Shown here in pieces: positions 35,668 through 44,662 of a DNA stretch of 64,000 nt. A program made the translations under genes and the position numbers. Below the pieces are notes generated by a model, which did not search any database, had not been told where the DNA came from, and worked only from the letters and a program-made list of their open reading frames with translations. The stretch comes from Aliidiomarina haloalkalitolerans (lineage in GTDB: Bacteria > Pseudomonadota > Gammaproteobacteria > Enterobacterales > Alteromonadaceae), in the NCBI RefSeq assembly GCF_003987315.1, contig NZ_PIPI01000007.1:1-64000 (forward strand). The letters are read 5' to 3'. The number at the start of each line of letters is the position of its first letter. Positions within the stretch are counted from its first letter, which is position 1.

Positions 35668-38600
35668 ATGTTACCGGTTTCAGTGGTTCTTATCACGGCC
35701 ATTTTATATTTGTTGATCGTCTTCTCAATCGCTGCACGCGGGGAAAAACGCGCTCATGGTGATCGTCCTCAGCCATGGCGTTATACCCTTGCTTTAGGTG
35801 TGCACTGCACCACTTGGGCATTCTATGGCACGGTCACGCAAACGGTGCACTATGGTTGGTGGTTTGCGCCGACTTATTTAGGCGGTATTTTATTCTTTCT
35901 CTTTGCGCATCGTTTAATGTTGCACATTCTGACCGTGGTCAAACAACAGAACTTTACGTCGATTGCCGACCTTATCGGTGCTCGCTACGGCAAATCCCAA
36001 TTTGTTTCAGCGTTTGTGGCGCTGATCGCGTTAGTTGCGCTGGTGCCTTACATTGCCTTGCAACTACGGGCGATTACCGCAAGTTTTGCGGCCATCACTG
36101 GCGTTGACGCTGAGCAAGCGCCTTGGTTTGTTGATGTCAGTGCGGGGGTGGCCCTCGTCATGATGGTTTTCGCTATTCTGTTTGGCGCGCGCAAACTGAG
36201 CCTCTCAGAAAAACACCCAGGCTTAATGGACGCGGTTGCTTTTGAATCGGTTGTTAAGCTCGTGGCGTTCATGTTGATCGGCCTATTCTGTGTTTACCAA
36301 CTGTTCGATGGTTTTGCCGACGTCTTAATCGCAGCGGCAGCAAATACAGTCACGCAAGAGATTCTCGGGGGTAAACCGCAAGGTCTCTACATCTATCTGA
36401 CGCATATGTTGCTTGGGGCCTTGGCCATGCTGGTGTTGCCGCGGCAATTTCAGGTCAACTTCATCGAAAATAATCATGCGGATGAATTGAAAACCGCACG
36501 TTGGGGTTTCCCGCTGTACTTATTTGCGATTAACTTCTTTATTTTGCCGATTGCCTTGGTTGGCGGTTTGCTCGTGCCAGAACAGCGCTTTGACGACATG
36601 TTCGTGCTTGCGATTCCAGTGCTCACCGAACGCCCAGACATTAGCTTAATCGCATTTGTTGGTGGCTTAGCGGCGGCTACAAGCATGGTCATGATGGCGA
36701 CACTGGCGTTGAGCATTATGATGTCGAATGATGTGTTTACACCGCTGTGGTTGCGGTTCAATAAGCTGCGAGTGCAGGAATTGAAGCTGTCTGCCGACGG
36801 CGTGCTCAATATTCGTCGTTTAACCATCATCTTGATTATTGTCCTAGCTTATTTGTATCACGAAGCGACGGAGAGCGGCGTCCCGCTGGTCAGTAATGGT
36901 TTGATCGCCATGGCCTTGCTGGCGCAGCTCGGGCCGGCACTCATTGGTGGTATGGTGTGGCAAAAAGGTAGTCGCGCCGGCGGCATCGCTGCCTTAAGCG
37001 CGGGTACTTTACTATGGACGATACTGCTGCTCATTCCGTCGTTGCGACCAAGTACTTCGCTCACCGATATCGCCATAAGTCACAGTGTGTTGATTTCTTT
37101 AGGGGTAAACTTGCTGTTGTACATTGTCGTGTCGCGCCTGTGGCCGGACTCAGCTCCAGTTCAACGGCAAGCTGGACGCTTTGTGAACCCCGATCAACAG
37201 GATATTGCTGGTGCACAAGCGAGGCATGTGACTTGGGGGCGTTTACGTTCAGTCTTAGCGCGTTTCATTGATGATCGTGAAGTACGCCGCTTGGATGATC
37301 GGTTAGGCATGACGATAGCGGTCGCACCCGCCGACAGTTGGGTTCCGGCGGCCGTTTTACAACGAATCGAGCGTGAACTTGCAGGTGCAGTCGGCAGTGC
37401 GGCTAGTCATTTAATTCTCCACAGTTTGGCACGAAAATCACCGGTCAGTGTGGATACCGTGGCTGATTGGGCCTCTGAAGCAACCAAGTTGTATCGTTTT
37501 AACCGCGAACTCTTACAAGCAAGTGTGGAAAACATCCCGCAAGGGATCAGCGTGATTGATAAAGACCTCCGCTTGGTGGCGTGGAACCGCCGTTATTTAG
37601 AGATTTTTGAGTACCCGGACGGATTTATTCACGCGGGTATGCCGGTGGTTGAGCTTCTGCGTTTTAATGCCGAGCGCGGGCTGTTCGGTCAGCCAGACAC
37701 CGATATTCAACGTGAAATTAATAAGCGTTTAAGTTATTTGCGTCAGGGCAGTAGTTATCGCTATCAGCGCAAGCAACACGATGGTCAAATAATTGAGTTG
37801 CAAGGTAGCCCAATGCCAGATGGCGGCTTCGTTACCACCTACACGGACATTACCGAGCTAGTCACTGCTCAGGACGAACTGCAACGGATTAACCAAGAGC
37901 TTGAACAGCGGGTGGCGGAACGAACTCGCGAGCTGACCGATACCAACCAACAATTACAGCAAGCGAAACGGGCCGAGGAAGAGGCGCACCAAAGTAAATC
38001 GCGTTTCTTTGCCGCTGCTGGGCATGACTTAATGCAGCCGTTCAACGCGGCTTCTTTGTTTTGTGAAATGCTGCAACAGCGCCTCGCCCAAGCAAATTTA
38101 CCAGACGATCATGAACTTGCACGACAAATTCAGCAGTCGCTGAATCATGCCGAGACCTTGTTGACCATGCTCTTAGAGATGACCAAGCTTGATTCAGGAA
38201 CCTTAAAGCCTGAGTTTAGCGTGGTCCCTCTCAACGATATTTTGCGACCATTACAAGAGTCGTTTAAGGTTATGGCGCACGAACAGGGACTTGAGTTCCG
38301 CGTGCGGCCATCGCGCGCTTTAATTCGTACAGATAAGCGCCTGTTGATTCGGGTTATTCAGAATTTGCTCGCAAATGCCATTCGCTATACGGAAAAAGGC
38401 CGCGTCTTATGCGGGGTGCGTCGACGCTCGGCACGTCTGATTGAGTTACAAATTTGGGACACTGGCATTGGTATCCCCGCCGACAAACAAACCGAAATTT
38501 TTAAAGAGTTTCATCAATTACACCAACAGTCTGAGCACCCCGGGTTAGGACTCGGTTTGGCGATAGTCGAGCGAATGTGCCGTCTGCTTGCGATTCCTGT

Positions 38601-39087
38601 GACAGTGCGTTCCGAAGAAGGTCGAGGCACCTGCTTTAGCCTGCAATTGCCGGTGAGTGGTTGGCAACAGGGCCAGCAGACCGCCGAAGCTTCGAGTGAA
38701 TTACTGAATAATCAACGAATATTGGCAGGAAAGCGGGTTCTAGTGCTTGATAATGAAGCCTCACTGCGCGAGGCAATTGGGAAGCTGTTGCAACAATGGG
38801 GCGCAGATGTGGTCTTATGCCATAGTCCTGCAGACGCATTAAGTGTGACCGACAAGGCGGACTTGCTTGTGGTCGACTATCATTTAGATAATCAAGAGAC
38901 CGGCATTGCAGCGATTGTTGCATTGCGTGAACATTGGCAAAAGCACATTCCAGCAATTCTCATTACGGCTGATCCAGATGAGGGAATTCGCGAAGAAGTC
39001 GTGCAAGTTGGAGCAATGTTTTTACCGAAGCCGCTCAAGCAAGCGCCGTTACTGCGGATTCTCAAGCGGTTGTGGCCGCAAATGTAA
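35668..39087 (+). CDS. Hybrid sensor kinase with sodium-solute-symporter domain, CrbS type
   Basis: This is a 1139-aa membrane sensor. Residues 1 to about 490 form a 12-13 helix SSS-like transporter domain. A STAC-like linker follows (about 560-615), then PAS (about 620-730), a coiled coil, HisKA with phosphoacceptor His786 in AAGHDLMQPF, HATPase (LLANAIRYT, DTGIGIP, GLGLGLAI) and a C-terminal receiver with Asp1070 in LVVDYHLD. This is the layout of CrbS of Vibrio and Shewanella, which with CrbR controls acetate use, and of CbrA relatives. A LuxR-type response regulator gene lies two genes downstream on the other strand, its likely partner. The signal sensed or transported is unknown. Confidence 0.93.
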   Translation: MLPVSVVLITAILYLLIVFSIAARGEKRAHGDRPQPWRYTLALGVHCTTWAFYGTVTQTVHYGWWFAPTYLGGILFFLFAHRLMLHILTVVKQQNFTSIADLIGARYGKSQFVSAFVALIALVALVPYIALQLRAITASFAAITGVDAEQAPWFVDVSAGVALVMMVFAILFGARKLSLSEKHPGLMDAVAFESVVKLVAFMLIGLFCVYQLFDGFADVLIAAAANTVTQEILGGKPQGLYIYLTHMLLGALAMLVLPRQFQVNFIENNHADELKTARWGFPLYLFAINFFILPIALVGGLLVPEQRFDDMFVLAIPVLTERPDISLIAFVGGLAAATSMVMMATLALSIMMSNDVFTPLWLRFNKLRVQELKLSADGVLNIRRLTIILIIVLAYLYHEATESGVPLVSNGLIAMALLAQLGPALIGGMVWQKGSRAGGIAALSAGTLLWTILLLIPSLRPSTSLTDIAISHSVLISLGVNLLLYIVVSRLWPDSAPVQRQAGRFVNPDQQDIAGAQARHVTWGRLRSVLARFIDDREVRRLDDRLGMTIAVAPADSWVPAAVLQRIERELAGAVGSAASHLILHSLARKSPVSVDTVADWASEATKLYRFNRELLQASVENIPQGISVIDKDLRLVAWNRRYLEIFEYPDGFIHAGMPVVELLRFNAERGLFGQPDTDIQREINKRLSYLRQGSSYRYQRKQHDGQIIELQGSPMPDGGFVTTYTDITELVTAQDELQRINQELEQRVAERTRELTDTNQQLQQAKRAEEEAHQSKSRFFAAAGHDLMQPFNAASLFCEMLQQRLAQANLPDDHELARQIQQSLNHAETLLTMLLEMTKLDSGTLKPEFSVVPLNDILRPLQESFKVMAHEQGLEFRVRPSRALIRTDKRLLIRVIQNLLANAIRYTEKGRVLCGVRRRSARLIELQIWDTGIGIPADKQTEIFKEFHQLHQQSEHPGLGLGLAIVERMCRLLAIPVTVRSEEGRGTCFSLQLPVSGWQQGQQTAEASSELLNNQRILAGKRVLVLDNEASLREAIGKLLQQWGADVVLCHSPADALSVTDKADLLVVDYHLDNQETGIAAIVALREHWQKHIPAILITADPDEGIREEVVQVGAMFLPKPLKQAPLLRILKRLWPQM

Positions 39088-39112
39088 TGAACACATGAAG
39101 GAGTAGGGAAGT

Positions 39113-40069
39113 ATGCGCAAATGGATGGTTGTTTTCAGCATATTCACATTTTTCACCGCGATAACAAGTGCGGCGGATGACGACTCAGTTAAAGAAGTAG
39201 GTGATCAAACAGAAAATCGTTGGCATGAGTTACATTGGCTTGCGGAGGTCCGTCAGGATCACCCGCTCGTCGGTCAGTTATGGCGGGTGGACGATGAAAC
39301 CTTTGTGACCTGGCAAGACTTTCGCCAAACCTTGCCTCGCTCAGGGTGGTTGTTATTGGGCGAACAGCATGACCACCCTGACCATCATCAACTGCAACGC
39401 TGGTTCATTGAACGTATTGCAAGTGGTGACAACCTCGGTAATGTAGCGATGGAGATGATTGCCACCGACCAGCAAGAAGCGATTGATCAATGGCAAGGCG
39501 ATCCTGCAGATGTGCGACCGGCTGATCTGAATTGGCCAGAACGCGGTTGGCCGTGGGTGAATTATTATCAACAGGTGACAGCTGCGTTAAATTTTGGCGA
39601 CCGTTTGCTAGCAGGTGACTTGTCGATCACCGAAAAACAAGCTGTACGAGAAGAAAGTGAGACGATTGAGCGACTGTCGGAGAGTCATTCGGCATTTCTC
39701 GCTGACTTAGTGGTAACGAGCCACTGCAATTTATTCCCAGCCGACCGAGCCGATCCCATGGTTGCCATGCAAATTGCCCGTGACCAGTTTATGGCCAGAC
39801 AACTTGAACGTCACAGCGTGGCTCAGAAGGTCAGTGTTTTCATTGCTGGGGCTGGTCATGTTCGAGCGGATTATGGTGTGCCAGTGTGGCTACCTGAAGA
39901 CTTACCCTTTACCACAATTATTTTTGTTGCCGTGGGTGTCGCCGAGAATCCGGCGGAATATCTAGCTGATCGCTACAATGGTAAAGCACCGGCGGATTAT
40001 ATTTTATTTGTTCCGGCGCTTCCGGAGCGTGATTACTGTGCGGAGTTGCGACAGCAAATACAGCGTTAA
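39113..40069 (+). CDS. ChaN-like haem-binding family protein
   Basis: This is a 318-aa exported protein with a signal peptide (FFTAITSA-AD) but no lipobox cysteine, unlike many ChaN lipoproteins. The ChaN fold is marked by LLLGEQHDHPDHHQLQ (about 81-96), VAMEMI and IAGAGHVRADYGVP near the C-terminus. ChaN of Campylobacter binds two haems; related proteins take part in iron handling. A ribosome site (AAGGAG) lies 8 bases before the ATG, 25 bases after the kinase stop, so it may be cotranscribed with the kinase. Its role beside a two-component system is not clear. Confidence 0.85.
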   Translation: MRKWMVVFSIFTFFTAITSAADDDSVKEVGDQTENRWHELHWLAEVRQDHPLVGQLWRVDDETFVTWQDFRQTLPRSGWLLLGEQHDHPDHHQLQRWFIERIASGDNLGNVAMEMIATDQQEAIDQWQGDPADVRPADLNWPERGWPWVNYYQQVTAALNFGDRLLAGDLSITEKQAVREESETIERLSESHSAFLADLVVTSHCNLFPADRADPMVAMQIARDQFMARQLERHSVAQKVSVFIAGAGHVRADYGVPVWLPEDLPFTTIIFVAVGVAENPAEYLADRYNGKAPADYILFVPALPERDYCAELRQQIQR

Positions 40070-40092
40070 AGACTTATTTGTCGTTTTTGACT

Positions 40093-40758
40093 TTAGACTT
40101 CTTCGTCGGCTTTCAGCATGTCGTGAAAGATAACGCCGGCTTGCGTGCGGTTGATCACACCCAGCTTACGTAAAATGGCAGAAACGTGTTGTTTAATCGT
40201 GGTTTCTTGCACATCCAATTCATAAGCAATTTGCTTATTGAGCAAGCCGTCGGCAATACAGGTCAAAACCTTAAACTGCTGTGGTGTTAGCTGCTCGAGT
40301 TTTGCCGCAAAATCTTGGTTTTCTGCACTAACTGGGCGCTTGAGTTCATCGCGCAGATGCTCAGGTAGCCAACTATCACCACCGAGAACGGTTTCTACCG
40401 CTTGGATTAACATCGGCAGTGGTGCAGATTTCGGTACATAGGCACTGGCACCAAAGGCCATGGCTCGACGGATCACGTCGATGCTTTCATTGGCAGAAAC
40501 AATGAGAACAAGAACATCAGGGAATTGATTGCGAATGGCGGTGAGTCCGGTCAATCCGCGATTACCTGGCATGTTGAGGTCGAGGAATAACAGTTCGAGT
40601 TGCCTTTCCTGTTCCAGCATGGTTTGCAACTCAGTAAAGTTCTCTGCTTCGAGCACATCTGTTCCTAGCGTATTGGCTAACGCTTGCTGCAATGCGGCGC
40701 GGAATAAAGGGTGGTCATCTGCAATAATGGCTCTGGCCATAGACGTCGACTTTTTCAT
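40093..40758 (-). CDS. LuxR/NarL-type response regulator, CrbR-like
   Basis: This is a 221-aa regulator with a receiver domain (IIADDHPLF near the N-terminus, phosphoacceptor Asp in LLFLDLNMPGNRGLTG, Lys in YVPKSAPL) and a C-terminal LuxR helix-turn-helix (LTPQQFKVLTCIADGLLNKQIAYEL). The start used is the ATG at 40758; another ATG lies six codons in. It probably receives phosphate from the CrbS-like kinase nearby. Likely targets are the divergent receptor and permease operons next to it, which share a palindromic promoter site; this is inference. Confidence 0.9.
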   Translation of the reverse strand: MKKSTSMARAIIADDHPLFRAALQQALANTLGTDVLEAENFTELQTMLEQERQLELLFLDLNMPGNRGLTGLTAIRNQFPDVLVLIVSANESIDVIRRAMAFGASAYVPKSAPLPMLIQAVETVLGGDSWLPEHLRDELKRPVSAENQDFAAKLEQLTPQQFKVLTCIADGLLNKQIAYELDVQETTIKQHVSAILRKLGVINRTQAGVIFHDMLKADEEV

Positions 40759-40835
40759 AGGAACTGAACCCGTGTTGTACCGCAAGTGGCGGTGAACTGC
40801 AAATATCACAGTGACATAACGCCTTGAGCCTTCAA

Positions 40836-40873
40836 GAAAAAAAACCACCGCTATGCGTGTACATAACGGTGGT
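40836..40873 (-). terminator. Terminator after the second TonB receptor
   Basis: On the minus strand, ACCACCG / CGGTGGT with a 16-base loop is followed by eight T residues, 29 bases after the receptor stop. Confidence 0.85.
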
Positions 40874-40902
40874 AATCAGTCCAGAGAAACTACCCTATGG
40901 AA

Positions 40903-43158
40903 TTAGAACCGATAGCCAACCGTAAAAGACACTTGGCGCGGATTACCGTAGTAACCAACGATGGTATCTTCACCACCTAAGCCAGCTCCGATAATGTTGC
41001 CTTGGGCATCACGTGGCGCTGCAAAGTTGTAGCCTGCTAAACGGTATTCTTTGTCAAATAGGTTTTTAACGTGCAGACCCGCATGCCACTGACCTTGGTT
41101 GTGGTACCACATTAAGCTGGTATTGGCGATGCTATATGCGCCCATATCGAGCATTGAAGGTACTTCGAAGATCTGAGTCTCGCTGCGGTAGGCAACGTTT
41201 CCAGACCAAACCAGTTCGCCATTAAAGACATTGCCGAAGTCTTGACGGAAGCCAATGTTCGCACTCCACTTCGGTGTATTCGCAAATGACCAAATACCAG
41301 AGACGTCTTCAACTTGTTGAGTATTCGGGTTAAAGAACTCAACCTTGTCAAAGCTTGCGTCGACGTAACCAAGCGTAAAGTTCATCGAGAAGGTGTCAGT
41401 TAAACGTGCAATTGACTCAATTTCGAAGCCTTGTACGGTTGCATCAGCAGCGTTCAATACTTGAGATGCTACGCCTGCTGCTACAGCTCGCTGAACAGTA
41501 ACCTGCATGTCTTGATAGTCAGAGTAGAACACTGCTGCATTTAAACGAACGGAACCGTTCATTAATTCGCTTTTTATCCCAAACTCGAAAGTGTCTACAA
41601 TTTCAGGATCGTACGGATTACGCGCGTCAGGGTTTAACGAGACATCGGCACGCATATCGACACCGCCTGATTTAAAGCCGTTGCTGTAGCTGGCGTAATA
41701 CATCAGGTCACGGTTCGCTTGGTAAGAAACGCTCACATGCGGTGAGAAACGGCTCCAATCTGCAGAGGTTTCGAAGTCAGAGTTCACCACTAGCGGCGCA
41801 CCCACGTCTTGGCCTGGATACTTCATACCCAAGTAGGTGAAGCGCTGCACATTCGCGTCTTTTTCGTCTTTGGTATAGCGGCCACCTAAGGTCAATGACC
41901 ATTGATCGTCAAAGCGATATGTCCCTTGGCCAAATACCGCTTGACTCTTGGTATCCACACACCCGCCATTTTCTACGGTGACACCGAGAAGTCCAAGAAC
42001 AGTGCCAAACACACCACATGCTTCACCGTCGTAATAATAGTAACCACCAACGAAACGCAGGTTGTCGCTATGGTAGTTAAACTGGAACTCTTGCGTGAAC
42101 TGTTCATCTTCATAAATCGCAGGCACTAAAAGCGTCGGCTGCGGTGTGGAGTCGAAGTCGATATTGGTGTCGGTGAAACCTTCGCGTTTTGCCGTGACTG
42201 ATTTGAATGACCAGTTTTCGTCAATTTCCCAATCGACCGTTAACGACATACCTTCGGTTTTCACGAAATTATCAACCGGCATTGCCGTGTCTGAGTCATA
42301 CACACTGTCGTATGGCATTTGGCCGGTGACTTGGCTCTGGGTAAGGCGGTAACCACCTTTACTATTCGAGTCGTCTTCAGTACGGTCAGCAGCAAAGCGA
42401 ACGCGAACCGTGTCTGACGGTAACCACATGGCACTAATACGTGCAGTTTGCAGTTCTTTATTGTAGTTATCGTCACCGGTATTGCGGTATTCACCGAATC
42501 CATCGCGATTTAATGTCGCGAATGCAGCGCCCACATAGAAGGTATCGCTGAGTGCGGTTTGCCCTGACAAATGCAGGTCGCGCTGGTTATAGCTTCCCAC
42601 CGTACCGCGAATACTAAATTCGTTATCACCGGTGAGCTGGCGCGTGACGTACTTCATCGCACCACCGATGGTGTTTTTGCCATAAAGCGTACCCTGTGGT
42701 CCACGTAATACTTCCACGCGCTCAACATCGAAGACTTCTAACACTGCACCTTGTGGGCGGGCAATGTAAACGTCATCGATGTAGATACCAACACCAGGCT
42801 CAAAGCCCCAAAGCGGATCTTGTTGACCGATACCGCGAATATAGGCGGTGAGTGTCGAGTTGGTGCCGCGGCTCACTTGCATAGTGGTATTCGGCATGCG
42901 TTGTTGAAGTTCAGTAATATCAGTCAACCCAACCCGTTCCATGTCCTGATCGCTAAATGAGCTAACTGACACCGGAACTTCTTGTAGGTTTTCAACGGTA
43001 CGGCGGGCGGTTACTTGAATGCGCTCTAATCGGCGTAACTCTTCATCTTCACTCGCATTATCTTGCGCCATGGCGGGCATGGCCATGCCAAACAAAGCGC
43101 TGGTTACGGCAACAGCGCAAAGGTGGCGACGAAACTGCTGTGGTTTGTTGTTGTTCAT
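40903..43158 (-). CDS. TonB-dependent receptor
   Basis: This is a 751-aa outer-membrane receptor with a signal peptide (AMPAMA-QD, residue 31). The plug domain carries IQVTARRTVENLQEVPVSVS and RVEVLRGPQGTLYGKNTIGGAM, and the barrel ends GYYGNPRQVSFTVGYRF. The sequence resembles the large marine group of TonB receptors for organic compounds rather than a siderophore receptor, but the ligand cannot be read. The ATG at 43158 has GGGGGAG 6 bases upstream, so the in-frame TTG at 43173 is not used. It is divergent from the GntP permease. Confidence 0.92.
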   Translation of the reverse strand: MNNNKPQQFRRHLCAVAVTSALFGMAMPAMAQDNASEDEELRRLERIQVTARRTVENLQEVPVSVSSFSDQDMERVGLTDITELQQRMPNTTMQVSRGTNSTLTAYIRGIGQQDPLWGFEPGVGIYIDDVYIARPQGAVLEVFDVERVEVLRGPQGTLYGKNTIGGAMKYVTRQLTGDNEFSIRGTVGSYNQRDLHLSGQTALSDTFYVGAAFATLNRDGFGEYRNTGDDNYNKELQTARISAMWLPSDTVRVRFAADRTEDDSNSKGGYRLTQSQVTGQMPYDSVYDSDTAMPVDNFVKTEGMSLTVDWEIDENWSFKSVTAKREGFTDTNIDFDSTPQPTLLVPAIYEDEQFTQEFQFNYHSDNLRFVGGYYYYDGEACGVFGTVLGLLGVTVENGGCVDTKSQAVFGQGTYRFDDQWSLTLGGRYTKDEKDANVQRFTYLGMKYPGQDVGAPLVVNSDFETSADWSRFSPHVSVSYQANRDLMYYASYSNGFKSGGVDMRADVSLNPDARNPYDPEIVDTFEFGIKSELMNGSVRLNAAVFYSDYQDMQVTVQRAVAAGVASQVLNAADATVQGFEIESIARLTDTFSMNFTLGYVDASFDKVEFFNPNTQQVEDVSGIWSFANTPKWSANIGFRQDFGNVFNGELVWSGNVAYRSETQIFEVPSMLDMGAYSIANTSLMWYHNQGQWHAGLHVKNLFDKEYRLAGYNFAAPRDAQGNIIGAGLGGEDTIVGYYGNPRQVSFTVGYRF

Positions 43159-43250
43159 TTTGTGCTCCCCCAAGGGTCATCCTGTTTACAGGTGTTATTT
43201 TTTTGTTTCAGGCAGAACATTAGCGTAATTTGACCAATTTGTGACCTGTA

Positions 43251-43264
43251 CCATAGTACTATGG
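43251..43264. promoter_or_regulatory. Perfect 14-bp palindrome in divergent promoter region
   Basis: CCATAGTACTATGG is a perfect palindrome, extended by partly matching arms (TACC before, GGTA after). It lies between the receptor gene (minus) and the permease gene (plus), 76 bp before the latter's start. It is placed and shaped like an operator for a dimeric regulator. The nearby LuxR-type response regulator is the obvious candidate; that link is inference. Confidence 0.6.
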
Positions 43265-43339
43265 GTAGATGAGGTAACTTGAACGACAATACGTGACAAC
43301 AGATTATTAACAAATAATAAAAACCATAGAGGTTGATCT

Positions 43340-44635
43340 ATGTTGAGCATGATTGGATTGGTGGGGGGACTGACGCTACTGATTGTTTTAACCCTCAGAG
43401 GTTGGAACTTGTTTATCAGTGCGCCGCTTTGCGCGTTAGTCGTTGCATTATGCAGCGGCATACCAGTGTTTCAGGGTGACATTAACTTTGTTGAAAACTA
43501 CATGGCCGGCTTTTCAGGCTTTGTCGCTTCTTGGTTCTTCATGTTTTTGCTGGGGTCAATTTTCGGCAAGTTCATGGAAGACACGGGCGCCGCGGATAGC
43601 GTTGCTGAGTGGATTATTACTCGTCTGGGTAAAAAACAAGCGGTACTGGCCGTTGTTTTAGCTTGTGCCATTTTGACCTATGGTGGTGTCAGTGTCTTTG
43701 TTGTTGCCTTCTCTGTTTACCCGATGGCGCTGAGCTTGTTTAAAGACGCAAACTTACCCCGACGTTTTATTCCTGCCGCTTTAGCGTTTGGTTCCGTCAC
43801 CTTCACCATGACCTCGGCCGGCTCACCAGAAATTCAGAATTGGATTCCAATTCAATATCTCGGCACCAGTCCATATGCCGCTTGGGAAGTGAGTTTAGTG
43901 GTGGCGGTATTCATGGCGATTTTCGGATATTGGTGGCTCATGAAGATCATCAATAAAGCGGTAGACCGCGGTGAGCATTTTGTTGAGCGCGTAGGCGATC
44001 CCGTGCTACTCGACCGCCGGCGTCCGCACCCGATTACCGGTTTAATTCCACTGGTTGTGGTATTGGCGTTGTCGTTTATTTTCCACAAAGAATACGCGCA
44101 AATGGCGCTGATCATTGCCTTGGCCGGCGGTGTCATCGCCCTCATGGTGATTAATTGGAAATACTTTCACGACATGCAAAATGCCCTGCAAGGGGCAACC
44201 ACTGGCGCCCTAGTTGCCATCGGTAACACCGCGGCTGTGGTTGGTTTTGGCGCGGTAGCCCGCGTTACCCCCGCATTTGAAACAGCGGTCGTGGCCATGA
44301 CGTCACTGCCCGGCAATGAGCTAGTTGGTGCCGCGGTGGCAGTCAGCGTCATCGCTGGCTTAACGGGATCCGCATCCGGCGGTCAGGTGATTGCGCTACC
44401 AGAAGTGGGGCCACATTATTTGGCCGCCGGTGTTAGCCCAGACCAACTTCACCGGGTTGTTTCAATTTCCTCTGGTGCACTCGACTCACTGCCACACAAC
44501 GGCTACGTCGTGACCACCATTCGCGGTATTTGTAATGAAACACACAAAGACGCTTATTGGGCTGTGGGCGCGGTAACCGTCGTGGTACCCATGGTCGGCT
44601 TGTCGCTGGCAATTGCATTATTTAATTTCTTTTAA
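43340..44635 (+). CDS. GntP-family organic acid permease
   Basis: This is a 431-aa integral membrane protein with about 12 helices. It shares the GntP/citrate-transporter pattern: FGKFMEDTGAADSVAEWI near residue 72, YGGVSVFVVAF, SAGSPEIQNWIP, and the C-terminal GGQVIALPEVGPHYL and DSLPHNGYVVTT. GntP relatives carry gluconate, citrate or hydroxy acids with protons; 3-hydroxybutyrate-type substrates are known. It is followed after 27 bases by an acyl-CoA synthetase, so a carboxylic acid is a likely substrate. Confidence 0.88.
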   Translation: MLSMIGLVGGLTLLIVLTLRGWNLFISAPLCALVVALCSGIPVFQGDINFVENYMAGFSGFVASWFFMFLLGSIFGKFMEDTGAADSVAEWIITRLGKKQAVLAVVLACAILTYGGVSVFVVAFSVYPMALSLFKDANLPRRFIPAALAFGSVTFTMTSAGSPEIQNWIPIQYLGTSPYAAWEVSLVVAVFMAIFGYWWLMKIINKAVDRGEHFVERVGDPVLLDRRRPHPITGLIPLVVVLALSFIFHKEYAQMALIIALAGGVIALMVINWKYFHDMQNALQGATTGALVAIGNTAAVVGFGAVARVTPAFETAVVAMTSLPGNELVGAAVAVSVIAGLTGSASGGQVIALPEVGPHYLAAGVSPDQLHRVVSISSGALDSLPHNGYVVTTIRGICNETHKDAYWAVGAVTVVVPMVGLSLAIALFNFF

Positions 44636-44662
44636 GTTCGAGCAGTAGAAAGAGGTAAGCCC

